A DNA stretch of 61,505 nucleotides from Nostoc sp. CHAB 5836 (GTDB lineage Bacteria; Cyanobacteriota; Cyanobacteriia; Cyanobacteriales; Nostocaceae): the NCBI RefSeq assembly GCF_020829445.1, contig NZ_JAIVFV010000023.1:1-61505 (forward strand), read 5' to 3'. Below the pieces are notes generated by a model. It did not search any database, was not told where the DNA came from, and saw nothing but the letters and a program-made list of their open reading frames with translations. The position numbers were made by a program, and so were the translations under genes. Shown here one piece after another: positions 35,691 through 44,418 of the stretch (positions are counted from its first letter, which is position 1; every line of letters starts with the position of its first letter).

Positions 35691-36490
35691 CCTCGACTTT
35701 ATCCATTTTTTGCCAACGCTCAACTTGACGCTGAAACCTCTGTGCTACGGTAGTTCTACTTTTTCGATTTCACCGATAATCAGTGACATGGAAAAAGTTT
35801 TTGCCAAAAAGCTAGGCTTTGGTCATATCAAGAGAGCCAAGTTCTTAATTTTGGATAAAGTCGAGTTAACGAGAGAGACTTTTAATTTCCCCCTTACAGC
35901 ATCGGCCTCCCCAATGCAGTGACTCTTCCTTTTAGGAGAGAGGTCAAAACTGTATTGCACCCAAGGGAGAACTGCTATAGTAGTCTGTCTCATTAGTTGC
36001 GAGGCGTAAACGAGTTCGTAGTCAGGACTTTAGTCCTGGTTTTTTAAGCACTCAAGTGCTTACTACAAACTCTCAAAATTAGCTTGACAAATTACTAGTT
36101 TACTCTGTATGTTAAGTACTCTACTGACACTAATTAGTAGCTTTTAACTACTATACAATCTTAAATCTGCTGAAATCATGAGCAAAAAAAATTATTTTAT
36201 ACCTAAATTCTAACTCTCACAATCCGATTATCTCGATGATGCAATGTTTTGCTTTGACTAAGGGATACCACTTGTGGTATTGAAAAACAGACAAGACTAA
36301 ACAGATATAATAGTTACTAGCTAGTTTCCTGATTGTGCATGGCATTGCCTCATCTCAAGTCTCACCCCAGTCAAGAATACAAGCGTTTATAATCCACCAA
36401 GGAAGTTCCTTCAGCCGATAAAATTTTGGTAACTCTTAACTATTAATAAATATATAGGTGCTTAGTGCTATTAATGCTTTATATTTAGCA
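35691..36490. other. Long spacer upstream of serA; no gene recognised
   Basis: Holds GAGAGACTTTTAATTTCCCCC-type repeat pieces (up to 35930, similar to 40280-40320) and a hairpin pair around 36022-36066 (CAGGACTTTAGTCCTGG with a T run, then AGCACTCAAGTGCT). A possible short frame (MEKVFAKKLGFGHIKRAKFL near 35789) cannot be supported as a gene. Confidence 0.45.
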
Positions 36491-36577
36491 ACAGGGTGGT
36501 GCTAACAGCCACTCATCTTCAAATACTTAGGAGGCAGTACCACCGGAAGCAACTTATGCTTCCATACCGTTAGCACG
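36491..36577 (+). promoter_or_regulatory. Structured 5' leader candidate of serA
   Basis: Two mutually exclusive pairings share bases. GGTGGTGCT (36495-36503) can pair with AGTACCACC (36536-36544, one G-T). GTGCTAAC (36499-36506) can pair perfectly with GTTAGCAC (36569-36576). A 7-bp hairpin GGAAGCA/TGCTTCC (36545-36563) lies between. It ends about 120 bases before the serA ATG. It matches no riboswitch class I know. Candidate only. Confidence 0.4.
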
Positions 36578-36695
36578 TAGTGTAAGTAAAGGTTAAGTTG
36601 ATATTCAAACGAATAATTTTTGCTGAATTACGACAGATAAAGACTAAACTAAAAAGTCTTGTGCAGCAAAACCTGTAGCTTTAAATGAAATAATC

Positions 36696-38276
36696 ATGTC
36701 TAAGGTTCTTGTCTCCGATTCTATAGACCAAGCTGGGATTGACATTCTTTCGCAAGTTGCTACCGTTGATGTCAAACTAGGTCTAAAACCAGCAGAATTG
36801 ATCGCAGTTATTGGTGAGTATGACGCGCTGATGATTCGTTCTGGTACGCGCGTCACTCAAGAAATCATTGAAGCCGGCACCCAGCTAAAAATCATCGGTC
36901 GTGCTGGTGTAGGTGTAGATAATGTGGATGTTCCCGCCGCCACCCGCCGGGGAATTGTGGTAGTCAATTCTCCAGAGGGAAATACAATCGCTGCGGCTGA
37001 ACACGCCCTAGCGATGATTTTGGCTTTATCTCGCCACATCCCCGATGCTAACGCTTCGGTGAAACGCGGTGCGTGGGATCGCAATAGCTTTGTTGGTGCG
37101 GAAGTCTACAAAAAAACTCTCGGTGTTGTCGGTTTGGGTAAAATTGGCTCCCATGTTGCGGCTGTAGCGAAGACAATGGGGATGAAGCTTTTAGCGTATG
37201 ACCCTTTTATTTCTACAGAGCGAGCCGAACAAATTGGCTGTCAGTTAGTGGAGCTAGATTTACTCTTCCAGCAAGCAGACTATATTACCCTACACATCCC
37301 CAAAACCCCAGAAACCACCCATCTAATCAATGCTACAACCCTGGCAAAGATGAAACCCACGGCGCGGATTATCAACTGTGCCCGTGGTGGAATCATTGAT
37401 GAAGTAGCTTTAGCAGCAGCTCTGAAAGCTGGTAGAATCGGGGGTGCAGCCTTGGATGTGTTCGAGTCAGAACCACTGGGTGAATCTGAATTGCGATCGC
37501 TAGGCAAAGAAGTTATCCTCACCCCCCATTTGGGAGCCTCTACCGCAGAAGCTCAAGTAAATGTGGCTATCGATGTTGCCGAACAAATTCGCGATGTACT
37601 TTTAGGACTACCAGCACGTTCAGCCGTCAACATTCCCGGACTCGGCCCCGAGGTGTTGGAAGAACTCAAACCTTATATGCAACTAGCAGAAACTCTAGGT
37701 AATCTGGTGGGACAGCTAGCCGGCGGACGGGTGGAAGTACTCAATATTCGACTGCAAGGGGAACTCGCGACCAACAAAAGTCAGCCTTTGATCGTAGCTG
37801 CCCTCAAAGGACTACTTTACCAAGCTTTGCGGGAACGAGTAAATTACGTAAATGCCAGCATAGAAGCCAAAGAACGGGGAATTCGGGTGATTGAAACCCG
37901 CGATGCTTCCATTCGAGACTATGCCGGCACACTGCATCTGGAAGCCACGGGTACTTTAGGTACTCATTCGGTCACAGGCGCTTTGTTGGGTGAGCGGGAA
38001 ATCCACCTCACCGACGTTGACGGTTTCCCGATTAACGTCCCACCCAGCAAATATATGGTGTTTACTCTACACCGCGATATGCCAGGGATCATCGGTAAAC
38101 TTGGTTCCCTACTCGGCAGTTTTAATGTGAATATTGCTAGTATGCAAGTAGGTCGTAAAATCGTCCGTGGTGATGCCGTAATGGCTCTGAGTATAGATGA
38201 CCCTTTACCAGAGGGCATTTTGGATGAAATTATCAAAGTCCCTGGTATTCGGGACGCGTATACAGTAACACTATGA
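36696..38276 (+). CDS. serA: D-3-phosphoglycerate dehydrogenase
   Basis: First step of the phosphorylated serine pathway (3-phosphoglycerate to 3-phosphohydroxypyruvate, NAD-linked). It has 526 residues, the long form with an intervening domain. The substrate domain begins LVSDSIDQAGIDILSQ, then NAD-binding GVVGLGKIGSHVA. NCARGGIIDE carries the Arg, DVFESEPL the Glu, and TPHLGASTAEAQ the His. The ACT domain ends the protein (MVFTLHRDMPGIIGKLGSLL to VPGIRDAYTVTL), suited to serine feedback, as known for other SerA proteins. ATG start. A structured leader may lie upstream. Confidence 0.97.
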   Translation: MSKVLVSDSIDQAGIDILSQVATVDVKLGLKPAELIAVIGEYDALMIRSGTRVTQEIIEAGTQLKIIGRAGVGVDNVDVPAATRRGIVVVNSPEGNTIAAAEHALAMILALSRHIPDANASVKRGAWDRNSFVGAEVYKKTLGVVGLGKIGSHVAAVAKTMGMKLLAYDPFISTERAEQIGCQLVELDLLFQQADYITLHIPKTPETTHLINATTLAKMKPTARIINCARGGIIDEVALAAALKAGRIGGAALDVFESEPLGESELRSLGKEVILTPHLGASTAEAQVNVAIDVAEQIRDVLLGLPARSAVNIPGLGPEVLEELKPYMQLAETLGNLVGQLAGGRVEVLNIRLQGELATNKSQPLIVAALKGLLYQALRERVNYVNASIEAKERGIRVIETRDASIRDYAGTLHLEATGTLGTHSVTGALLGEREIHLTDVDGFPINVPPSKYMVFTLHRDMPGIIGKLGSLLGSFNVNIASMQVGRKIVRGDAVMALSIDDPLPEGILDEIIKVPGIRDAYTVTL

Positions 38277-38295
38277 GTGCTGAGTCAAGAAAAGT

Positions 38296-38426
38296 TAAGT
38301 AGGTCGGCGCAATTAAAGCTAACTGGCTAATGCTGTCATTTGTCCTTTGTCATTGGTCACTAGTAAAGATTTTAAGGATATTTACGTTTCGTAACATACT
38401 TTGATTTTTTCGCGCCAACTTACTTA
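38296..38426. repeat. MITE-like element, TAAGTAGGTCGGCGC family
   Basis: 131 bp, starting 19 bases after the serA stop. Ends TAAGTAGGTCGGCGCAATTA and CGCGCCAACTTACTTA. It is followed by a CTCCTAA heptamer array (38455-38490) before prmA. Confidence 0.85.
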
Positions 38427-38539
38427 GGAGTGAGTAGTGAGGAGTTAAAAGTTAAAAAGGAAAACTCCTAACTCCTAACTCCCAACTCCCTCAAACTCAC
38501 CACGGGCTAAAGGCCCCGCTAGCGATAACAGCACTAAAG

Positions 38540-39460
38540 ATGGCAAATACCTGGTGGGAACTACAGATTTTATGTGAGCCAGACCTCGAAGATTCAATCT
38601 TTTGGCGACTGGAAGATTTTGGTTGTCGGGGTACAGCTAGTGAAAACAAAGGAAATTCATCTTTAGTAAAGGCTTATCTACCGACAATTCAAACAGAACT
38701 ATTAGATTTGGCAGCGCTGTCGCTGTGGTTGCGTCAAGATGCTCTCTGTGTAGGTGTTTCATCTCCCTCACTACAATGGCAGTTAATTAATGAGGAAGAT
38801 TGGGCGACTAGCTGGAAACAATATTGGCATCCGCAAGAAATAGGCGATCGCTTCCTAATTAACCCCGCTTGGCTACCATTACCAGAAACCACGGAACGGT
38901 TAGTAATTCGTCTTGATCCTGGTGTAGCATTTGGTACGGGTAACCATGCCACCACTCAGCTATGTTTAGAATCCCTGGAAATGCGGCTGAGTGGAGTTTC
39001 TCAGTCCTTTGTGGGTAATAGTGGTAAACATGAACATCTGGTAATTGCGGATATTGGCTGTGGTTCTGGTATCCTTTCCATTGGGGCGCTGCTATTGGGA
39101 GCCGAGAAAGTCTATGCAGTGGATACAGACCCTTTAGCCGTGCAATCAACTATCAGCAATAGTGCCCTAAATGACATTAGCTCAGAACGTTTATTACCTG
39201 CACAGGGAAGTGTAGAGGTTTTGACGAAACTAGTTGACAAACCAGTAGATGGCATCGTCTGCAATATTCTGGCGAACGTAATTATTGAATTAATTCCAGA
39301 AATGAGTGCGATCGCTAAACCTGACACTTGGGCAATCTTTAGTGGTATTTTACTAGAACAATCTAAAGCTGTTGCTGACGCTTTAGAAAAACATGGTTGG
39401 ATCGTCGCTACCCTGTGGAAACGCAAAGAATGGTGTTGTTTAAATGTACGGCGTTCTTAA
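38540..39460 (+). CDS. prmA: Ribosomal protein L11 methyltransferase
   Basis: Methylates L11 with SAM. 306 residues: the N-terminal substrate-recognition part ([20 protein letters not shown]), then [19 protein letters not shown], motif [32 protein letters not shown], and the [10 protein letters not shown] motif close to the target site, with SGILLEQ towards the end. All hallmarks of PrmA. Its end comes 73 bases before the start of the next gene, so co-transcription is likely. ATG start, no strong ribosome-binding site. Confidence 0.95.
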   Translation: MANTWWELQILCEPDLEDSIFWRLEDFGCRGTASENKGNSSLVKAYLPTIQTELLDLAALSLWLRQDALCVGVSSPSLQWQLINEEDWATSWKQYWHPQEIGDRFLINPAWLPLPETTERLVIRLDPGVAFGTGNHATTQLCLESLEMRLSGVSQSFVGNSGKHEHLVIADIGCGSGILSIGALLLGAEKVYAVDTDPLAVQSTISNSALNDISSERLLPAQGSVEVLTKLVDKPVDGIVCNILANVIIELIPEMSAIAKPDTWAIFSGILLEQSKAVADALEKHGWIVATLWKRKEWCCLNVRRS

Positions 39461-39533
39461 AATTTACATTCCCGCCCACAATGATAATTACTACAATAAA
39501 ATAGTCACGCACCCGATCTCTGGAGTTCTAGCA

Positions 39534-40109
39534 GTGGGCTTATTTGATGATTTGAGTCGGTTTCTAGAAAACCGTTTAGAAGAATTCTTGCGCAACAATC
39601 CACATTTGGAGTTAGAAGCGCTGCTAGAACAGCTGCGTGAGCAAGAAGAAGACACATTAAAGCTGATCGCAGATTTACAATTACAAGAGAAGCGATCGCA
39701 AGAAGAAATTCTGGCCACCGCTCAAGAAATTCAGCGTTGGCATATCCGTGTTCAAAAAGCCAAAAACGCTGCCAGAGAAGATTTGGCGACTGCGGCCGGT
39801 GAACGAGAAGCAGCCTTGTTGCGCGAAGGAAATCAGCGCTGGGGACATATGCAAGGGCTGAAAGAACGCATTCAACAATCTCAGGAACTACTGCGAAAAA
39901 TTCAGCAACGGCGACAGGAGGTGCAAGCTAAAGCAGCCGTTGCACAAACAGCCCGTGCAAAAGCGCAAACCCAGCAGCGTTTTGAAACCATTGGTTGGTC
40001 GAATCAAACTAGCAGTTATTCTAGTGGTTTTGATGACTTAGAAGAGAAGTTCCGTAGCTGGGAAACTCAGGATGAGTTAGAACAAATGAAGCGTAATCAG
40101 CAAAAATAA
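39534..40109 (+). CDS. TIGR04376-type coiled-coil protein
   Basis: 191 residues from a GTG with GGAG nine bases upstream; the start is set by the conserved beginning GLFDDLSRFLENRLEEFLRN. The rest is a long charged coiled coil (LEALLEQLREQEEDTLKLIA) with Glu/Gln/Arg heptads to about residue 150, then a short C-terminal FDDLEEKFRSWET motif. Restricted to cyanobacteria as far as I know; no function assigned. An in-frame upstream extension overlaps prmA and is not favoured. Confidence 0.82.
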   Translation: MGLFDDLSRFLENRLEEFLRNNPHLELEALLEQLREQEEDTLKLIADLQLQEKRSQEEILATAQEIQRWHIRVQKAKNAAREDLATAAGEREAALLREGNQRWGHMQGLKERIQQSQELLRKIQQRRQEVQAKAAVAQTARAKAQTQQRFETIGWSNQTSSYSSGFDDLEEKFRSWETQDELEQMKRNQQK

Positions 40110-40127
40110 AATAACCGTGTAACCTAT

Positions 40128-40221
40128 TAGACATCTAGTGAAATTAAATATGCGTTACCCAGAATCCTTGTATAGACGTAGCAGTGATACGTCTATCCAA
40201 TTCCCTTTCACCAGATATCTA
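40128..40221. repeat. MITE-like element, TAGACATCTGGTGAAA family
   Basis: 94 bp. Ends TAGACATCTAGTGAAATTAA and CCTTTCACCAGATATCTA. It lies 18 bases after the coiled-coil gene. Confidence 0.83.
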
Positions 40222-40323
40222 TGTGGCTATACGGATAATTTAGGTCATATGGAAAACCTCTCTTCTATTTCTCTCTCCTAAAAGGAGAGAGACTTTGAAT
40301 TTCCCCCTTACCGCATCGGGAAG

Positions 40324-40477
40324 CAGAGTGGTTTCATACAAGCAGAGAAAAACAACAACTGGGTTTCAAAGCCTCTCCCCGTTTCGGGGAGAGGAATGGA
40401 AGCGGGGTAAAAAGCCATGCCACAAAACGACAAATCAAGACTTATGTATTTTTATTTCTTCGTATGAAACCACCCTG
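40324..40477. repeat. CAGGGTGGTTTCAT-family element
   Basis: 154 bp. Ends CAGAGTGGTTTCATACAAGC and CGTATGAAACCACCCTG. Interior CCTCTCCCCGTTTCGGGGAG hairpin. Second copy of the element nested at 19047. The following 250 bases up to the EamA gene show nothing certain. Confidence 0.8.
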
Positions 40478-40765
40478 GTGTCGGGAACTTTCAAGGGTAG
40501 GTTTTTTGGAATCTCGAAAATAGTTGAGAAAATTCTCAACTATTTAACGTGGTTTAGTCGTTTCAGAATTTTTAAATCGGGTGAAATAGTCAAAAAATGA
40601 CCAAATACAAAATACCTACCTTTGTAAGGGTGTTAGGTTTTTCGTTGACTTTTCCACATGACCTGAATTGTCAGCCCAGACGCTACGCGATCGCAAAACT
40701 ACATAATTCGGTAAAATTGGGTAAAGCAATTTTTGCGCTTGTTAAACAAAGGCATCAGCAAACCC

Positions 40766-41833
40766 ATGCAACTGAAACTCAGTGCATCTCGACTTCCCTT
40801 CGCCCCCCTTCTGTTAATTGCCCCCTTTTTCCTATGGGGGACAGCAATGGTAGCCATGAAAGGAGTAATACCCCATACCACACCGCTATTCATGGCGGGG
40901 GTGCGTTTGATACCAGCAGGGATGTTAATTCTGATTGCAGCAGCGTTCATGGATAAACCCCAGCCCAAGGGTTGGGCTGCATGGCTGTGGATTGCCTTAT
41001 TTGCCGTAGTAGATGGGACGCTGTTTCAAGGCTTTTTGGCAGAGGGATTAGTCAGAACTAGCGCGGGGTTAGGGTCTGTAATGATTGACTCACAACCCTT
41101 GGCTGTTGCGTTGCTGTCGCTGTGGCTATTCCAAGAACACATTGGTTTTTGGGGATGGCTGGGGCTAGGCTTGGGAGTTACAGGTATTAGTTTAATTGGC
41201 TTACCTGATGAGTGGATTTTACATTTTCTCGACTCAGGCGCAAATATCACAATTGGCAACTGGCAAAATTTGTTTGCTAGTGGCGAATGGTTGATGCTGT
41301 TAGCAGCCCTATCAATGGCAATAGGGACAGTATTGATTCGGTTTGTATGTCGGTATGCTGACCCAGTAACCGCTACGGGATGGCACATGATTTTGGGTGG
41401 ATTGCCACTGTGGGGAATTTCATCAGTTGTCGAATCCCAGCAGTGGGAGAATTTAGGAGCATCTGATTTAGTGGCTTTGGGTTATGCTACTGTATTCGGC
41501 AGTGCGATCGCCTATGGGCTATTCTTCTACTTTGCCTCTAGTGGCAGTCTCACCAGTCTTAGTTCCCTCACCTTCCTCACACCCGTCTTTGCCCTACTAT
41601 TCGGCAATCTCTTCCTCTCAGAAGTCCTCAGTACCTTGCAATGGGTAGGAGTATTTCTGACTTTAATCAGCATCTATCTCATTAACCAACGTGATACTTT
41701 AGCAGGACAAAATGACACAGTTACCGTCGGCGAAATAGCTAATATACAGCAACCAGTATTAGAAGCATCTGCTAAAAAATTGAACCCTATAACCTTAGCA
41801 GTTAGAGAATCAGAACCAGAAATTTTACCCTAA
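40766..41833 (+). CDS. EamA/DMT family transporter
   Basis: 355 residues from the ATG of MQLKLSASRLPFAPLLLIAP, ten membrane segments in two EamA repeats (FFLWGTAMVAMKGVIPHTTP and LAALSMAIGTVLIRFVCRYA). RLIPAGMLILIAAAF and FLTPVFALLFGNLFLSE are the family's helix patterns. The family exports metabolites or amino acids by proton exchange; the substrate is unknown. It ends with a 45-residue hydrophilic tail. The TAA stop codon lies in the left terminal repeat (CTAAGTACA) of the following element. Confidence 0.9.
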   Translation: MQLKLSASRLPFAPLLLIAPFFLWGTAMVAMKGVIPHTTPLFMAGVRLIPAGMLILIAAAFMDKPQPKGWAAWLWIALFAVVDGTLFQGFLAEGLVRTSAGLGSVMIDSQPLAVALLSLWLFQEHIGFWGWLGLGLGVTGISLIGLPDEWILHFLDSGANITIGNWQNLFASGEWLMLLAALSMAIGTVLIRFVCRYADPVTATGWHMILGGLPLWGISSVVESQQWENLGASDLVALGYATVFGSAIAYGLFFYFASSGSLTSLSSLTFLTPVFALLFGNLFLSEVLSTLQWVGVFLTLISIYLINQRDTLAGQNDTVTVGEIANIQQPVLEASAKKLNPITLAVRESEPEILP

Positions 41834-41980
41834 GTACAACATTTCATTAATTCGTAGCGAATTCTCTTTGCGTTCCTTTGCGCTTCCCTTTGCGAACCTA
41901 CCCTGCGGGAAGGCGAAGCGCCTATGCGTTTAAATTTCAACCCTCAATTGGCCACGATTTTATGCTGCATCTGTACTAAG
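41830..41980. repeat. CTAAGTACA-family element, uninterrupted copy
   Basis: About 150 bp. Ends CTAAGTACAACATTTC and GCATCTGTACTAAG. Inside are CTTTGCG-type repeats and the stretch AACCCTCAATTGGCC, which is the unoccupied equivalent of the insertion site at 53280. A GAGGATGTTTGAAAAGTCG left end follows directly. Confidence 0.78.
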
Positions 41981-42119
41981 AGGATGTTTGAAAAGTCGTA
42001 AAGTATACTAGAAACCCCGCTTCCAGTCCTCTCCCCGTTGGCGTCAGCCTGTCGTTAGACAAGGGTCGAGAGGCTTTGAAACCCCCATTCTTTAGCACCT
42101 TCAAGCTGAAACTTGCAAT

Positions 42120-43262
42120 ATGAGGCTATGCCGTTCCTCAATTCTGATACTTACCTGTTTTTCTTGTGTGGGTTTTTACCCAAATCGCGCAAGTACAGCC
42201 ACACCTAACCTAGCACCTGAAATCTTAGAACTTGCACAAGCCAGTTCGAGAGTTGCTGCTAGTCCGGCTGTTTTAAGCCTCGGTAGTCAGGGGTCAGATG
42301 TGCAGAGATTACAAACCCAATTAAAGCAGTTGGGATATTACAGTGGTGTAGTAAATGGACAGTACAACGCCAGTACCGAAATCGCTGTAGCTAAATTCCA
42401 GAAAGTAAAGGGCTTAAAAGTAGATGGGATTACGGGTCTGGCGACTATGGGGAGACTGCAAGCAATTTTGGCAGCTAAAAAACAGATGGTCACCTCTCCA
42501 ATTGTCACCTTTCCGGCTCCGACTTCTCAACCAACTGCAAAACCCAAGCCAACGGAGAGAGGCTTTGTCTGGTGGTTAATATTTGCCATAGGAATTCTCG
42601 GATGTATGGGCGCACTCGTTTACCTGCTGAGGTGGTTTCGTGAGGTCAAACGAGTTCAAAAGTCAGAAATATTAGAAAATGAAAGTTTAAGTGAAGCCAA
42701 CAAATACCCGATTACACTACCATTACCAGAGACTGCAACTAGTCTACAAACAGCTACAGCACAACTTTCCACACAATTGTTGCTACCAGAAAAAACTTCC
42801 CGTCTTGTTAAACTCAATATCGTTGACGAATTAATTCAAGACTTACGCAGTTCTGAGCCAAGGAAGCGGCGCAAGGCTATTTGGGATTTGGGTCAGCAGG
42901 GAGATTCGCGGGCGATTCAACCTATGGTTGACCTGATGATTGATGCTGATTCTCAAGAAAGCAGTTTAATTTTGGCAGCTTTGGCAGAAATTGGCACCCG
43001 CACCCTCAAACCGATGAACCGTGCTTTAGCAATTTCAATCCAAGATGAAAGTCCACAAGTGCGTCAAAATGCGATTCGTGACCTGACGCGCGTTTATGAC
43101 ATGATGGGTCAAATGAGTCAGATGTTGCACCATGCGCTGGAAGACCCAGATGCCGAAGTGCAAGCAACAGCACGATATGCTTTAACTCAGATGAATCGGA
43201 TGCGTGGTTTACCAGAACAACAGAGTCTAGCGGAAGATTCACGCAACGATTCAGGAGAATAG
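42120..43262 (+). CDS. PG-binding, membrane-anchored HEAT-repeat protein
   Basis: 380 residues: a signal peptide (about 1-25); a PG_binding_1 domain (residues 52-117) with LGSQGSDVQRLQTQLKQLGY and the KVDGITGLATMGRL end; a Pro/Thr linker; a membrane helix (about 149-170); then a cytoplasmic-side region with HEAT-like repeats (IQDLRSSEPRKRRKAIWDLG, QDESPQVRQNAIRDL, EDPDAEVQATARYAL). It would link the peptidoglycan to a protein-binding scaffold across the membrane. The stop TAG lies within the 8-bp target duplication of the element that follows. Confidence 0.85.
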   Translation: MRLCRSSILILTCFSCVGFYPNRASTATPNLAPEILELAQASSRVAASPAVLSLGSQGSDVQRLQTQLKQLGYYSGVVNGQYNASTEIAVAKFQKVKGLKVDGITGLATMGRLQAILAAKKQMVTSPIVTFPAPTSQPTAKPKPTERGFVWWLIFAIGILGCMGALVYLLRWFREVKRVQKSEILENESLSEANKYPITLPLPETATSLQTATAQLSTQLLLPEKTSRLVKLNIVDELIQDLRSSEPRKRRKAIWDLGQQGDSRAIQPMVDLMIDADSQESSLILAALAEIGTRTLKPMNRALAISIQDESPQVRQNAIRDLTRVYDMMGQMSQMLHHALEDPDAEVQATARYALTQMNRMRGLPEQQSLAEDSRNDSGE

Positions 43263-43265
43263 AGA

Positions 43266-43379
43266 CCAATACGCTTGGGTTAAGGCTAAAATCCTTTGTC
43301 AAAGTCAATTTTTTTGACGAACCACAGAGGCGCAGAGGACACTGAGAGAAGAAAGAAATGCTTAACCCAAGCGTATTGG
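43266..43379. repeat. MITE-like element, CCAATACGCTTGGG family
   Basis: 114 bp; ends CCAATACGCTTGGGTTAAGG and CTTAACCCAAGCGTATTGG. Perfect 8-bp target duplication AATAGAGA at 43258-43265 and 43380-43387, overlapping the upstream gene's stop codon. The shortest clean copy, useful as the reference. Confidence 0.92.
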
Positions 43380-43384
43380 AATAG

Positions 43385-43504
43385 AGACCTCTTGCAAAAG
43401 TCCCTAAACCCCACCCCCAACCCCTCCCCGCTTGCGGGGAGGGGAGACAAGGCGTAGCTTTGGCTGTTTGGGGTTCAAATTGTTTGATTTATGCAAGAGG
43501 TCTA
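43385..43504. repeat. TAGACCTCTTGCA-family element, uninterrupted
   Basis: Ends AGACCTCTTGCAAAAGTCCC and ATGCAAGAGGTCTA with a CCCCGCTTGCGGGG hairpin. This is the unoccupied counterpart of 18999-19282. A fragment AAATGCTTAACCCAAGTGTA of another family follows. Confidence 0.8.
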
Positions 43505-43576
43505 AGAAAGAAATGCTTAACCCAAGTGTATTGAAACAGGTGTTATGTCGGGGTTTGAGACCTAGTTTGTGTACTG

Positions 43577-43669
43577 TAGACATAGGAGTGAAATTAAATA
43601 TGCCTTACCCAGAACCCTTGTAGAGACGTAGCACTGCTACGTCAAAACAATTCTTTTTCACCAGATGTT
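43577..43669. repeat. MITE-like element, TAGACATCTGGTGAAA family
   Basis: Left end TAGACATAGGAGTGAAATTA, right end TTTTTCACCAGATG, central hairpin as elsewhere. It ends about 20 bases from the DUF2141 gene's stop. Confidence 0.78.
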
Positions 43670-43691
43670 TTGTACCAAGTTAAAATCTGCT

Positions 43692-44147
43692 CTAAAAATA
43701 TTTCAACTGGATTTGAATATTAGTATCTGGGCCCGCCACTAAAAATACTGCTTCGCTAAATTTGGGCGCTCTGGCGCGAATTTCTGGGTTGCTGGAAAAT
43801 CCAAAGCCTTCGCTTGGTATACCAAAAATATTGCTATTGAGAGCGCGGTCATTATTTTGATCGTGGAAGACAGCAACGGCGTACCTACCTGGTTTCAAGT
43901 TATCAAAGGTAATGGGTAAGGGAGTGTCCGTAATCTTGGTACACTGGTTTTGTAAAACGCGATCGCCATCGCCAGGAAATCCTTTACTACTAGCAAATAT
44001 ACTCGCACAGACTTGTCCTTGTTTATTCTTCAATCCATCAATTTCTACGGTGAGTTTGCCGTTAAAATTTGCCTTGGCACTAAATGACCATGCCAGATTT
44101 CCCAGAACTGCCAATAGCAGCATACTAACTCTCAATCCCTTAAGCAT
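43692..44147 (-). CDS. DUF2141 exported protein
   Basis: 151 residues with a signal peptide (about 1-27, ending SAKA). The mature part starts NFNGKLTVEIDGLKNKQGQV and has CASIFASSKGFP, TFDNLKPGRYAVAVFHDQNN and DRALNSNIFGIPSEGFGFS, the DUF2141 pattern (a transthyretin-like beta-sandwich). A Cys pair is likely disulfide-bonded. Periplasmic or outer-surface; function unknown. The terminator at 44344 separates it from amt. Confidence 0.9.
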   Translation of the reverse strand: MLKGLRVSMLLLAVLGNLAWSFSAKANFNGKLTVEIDGLKNKQGQVCASIFASSKGFPGDGDRVLQNQCTKITDTPLPITFDNLKPGRYAVAVFHDQNNDRALNSNIFGIPSEGFGFSSNPEIRARAPKFSEAVFLVAGPDTNIQIQLKYF

Positions 44148-44343
44148 AAAATTTTTACAAGTAAAATAAGTTTTGCTGAAATTAAGTTTTTACTTTAATT
44201 CAGATCACGCAGACTCATAGTGACATTATTCGGCCAATACTCGCAAGCATCCTGTTATATTTCGTCTCTATATTTGTCTAAGTAGGTGCGTAGAGCTAGC
44301 TGTATGCACCTACCTATGTATCTGTGTCAGGTATTTATTTAGA

Positions 44344-44378
44344 CGAAAAGTAGGAGGTATAAAACCCCCTACTTTTCC
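44344..44378. terminator. Bidirectional hairpin terminator
   Basis: AAAAGTAGGAGGT-loop-ACCCCCTACTTTT, a 13-bp stem with one mismatch, with A and T runs on both sides. It lies 40 bases past the amt stop and would end amt transcription. Confidence 0.7.
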
Positions 44379-44418
44379 CAGCTTGGATAGAGAATTTTGC
44401 GAAATCTTTTTGTTTTAG

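Noticed and set aside
35461-35922. 153-codon frame upstream of serA
   Set aside because: Begins in a GAGGATGTTTG element and ends in a CCCCC/GAGAG repeat; the middle 60 codons have no recognised homology.
40597-40956. 119-codon frame overlapping the EamA gene
   Set aside because: Out of frame with the transporter and compositionally unlike a protein; shadow of a real gene.
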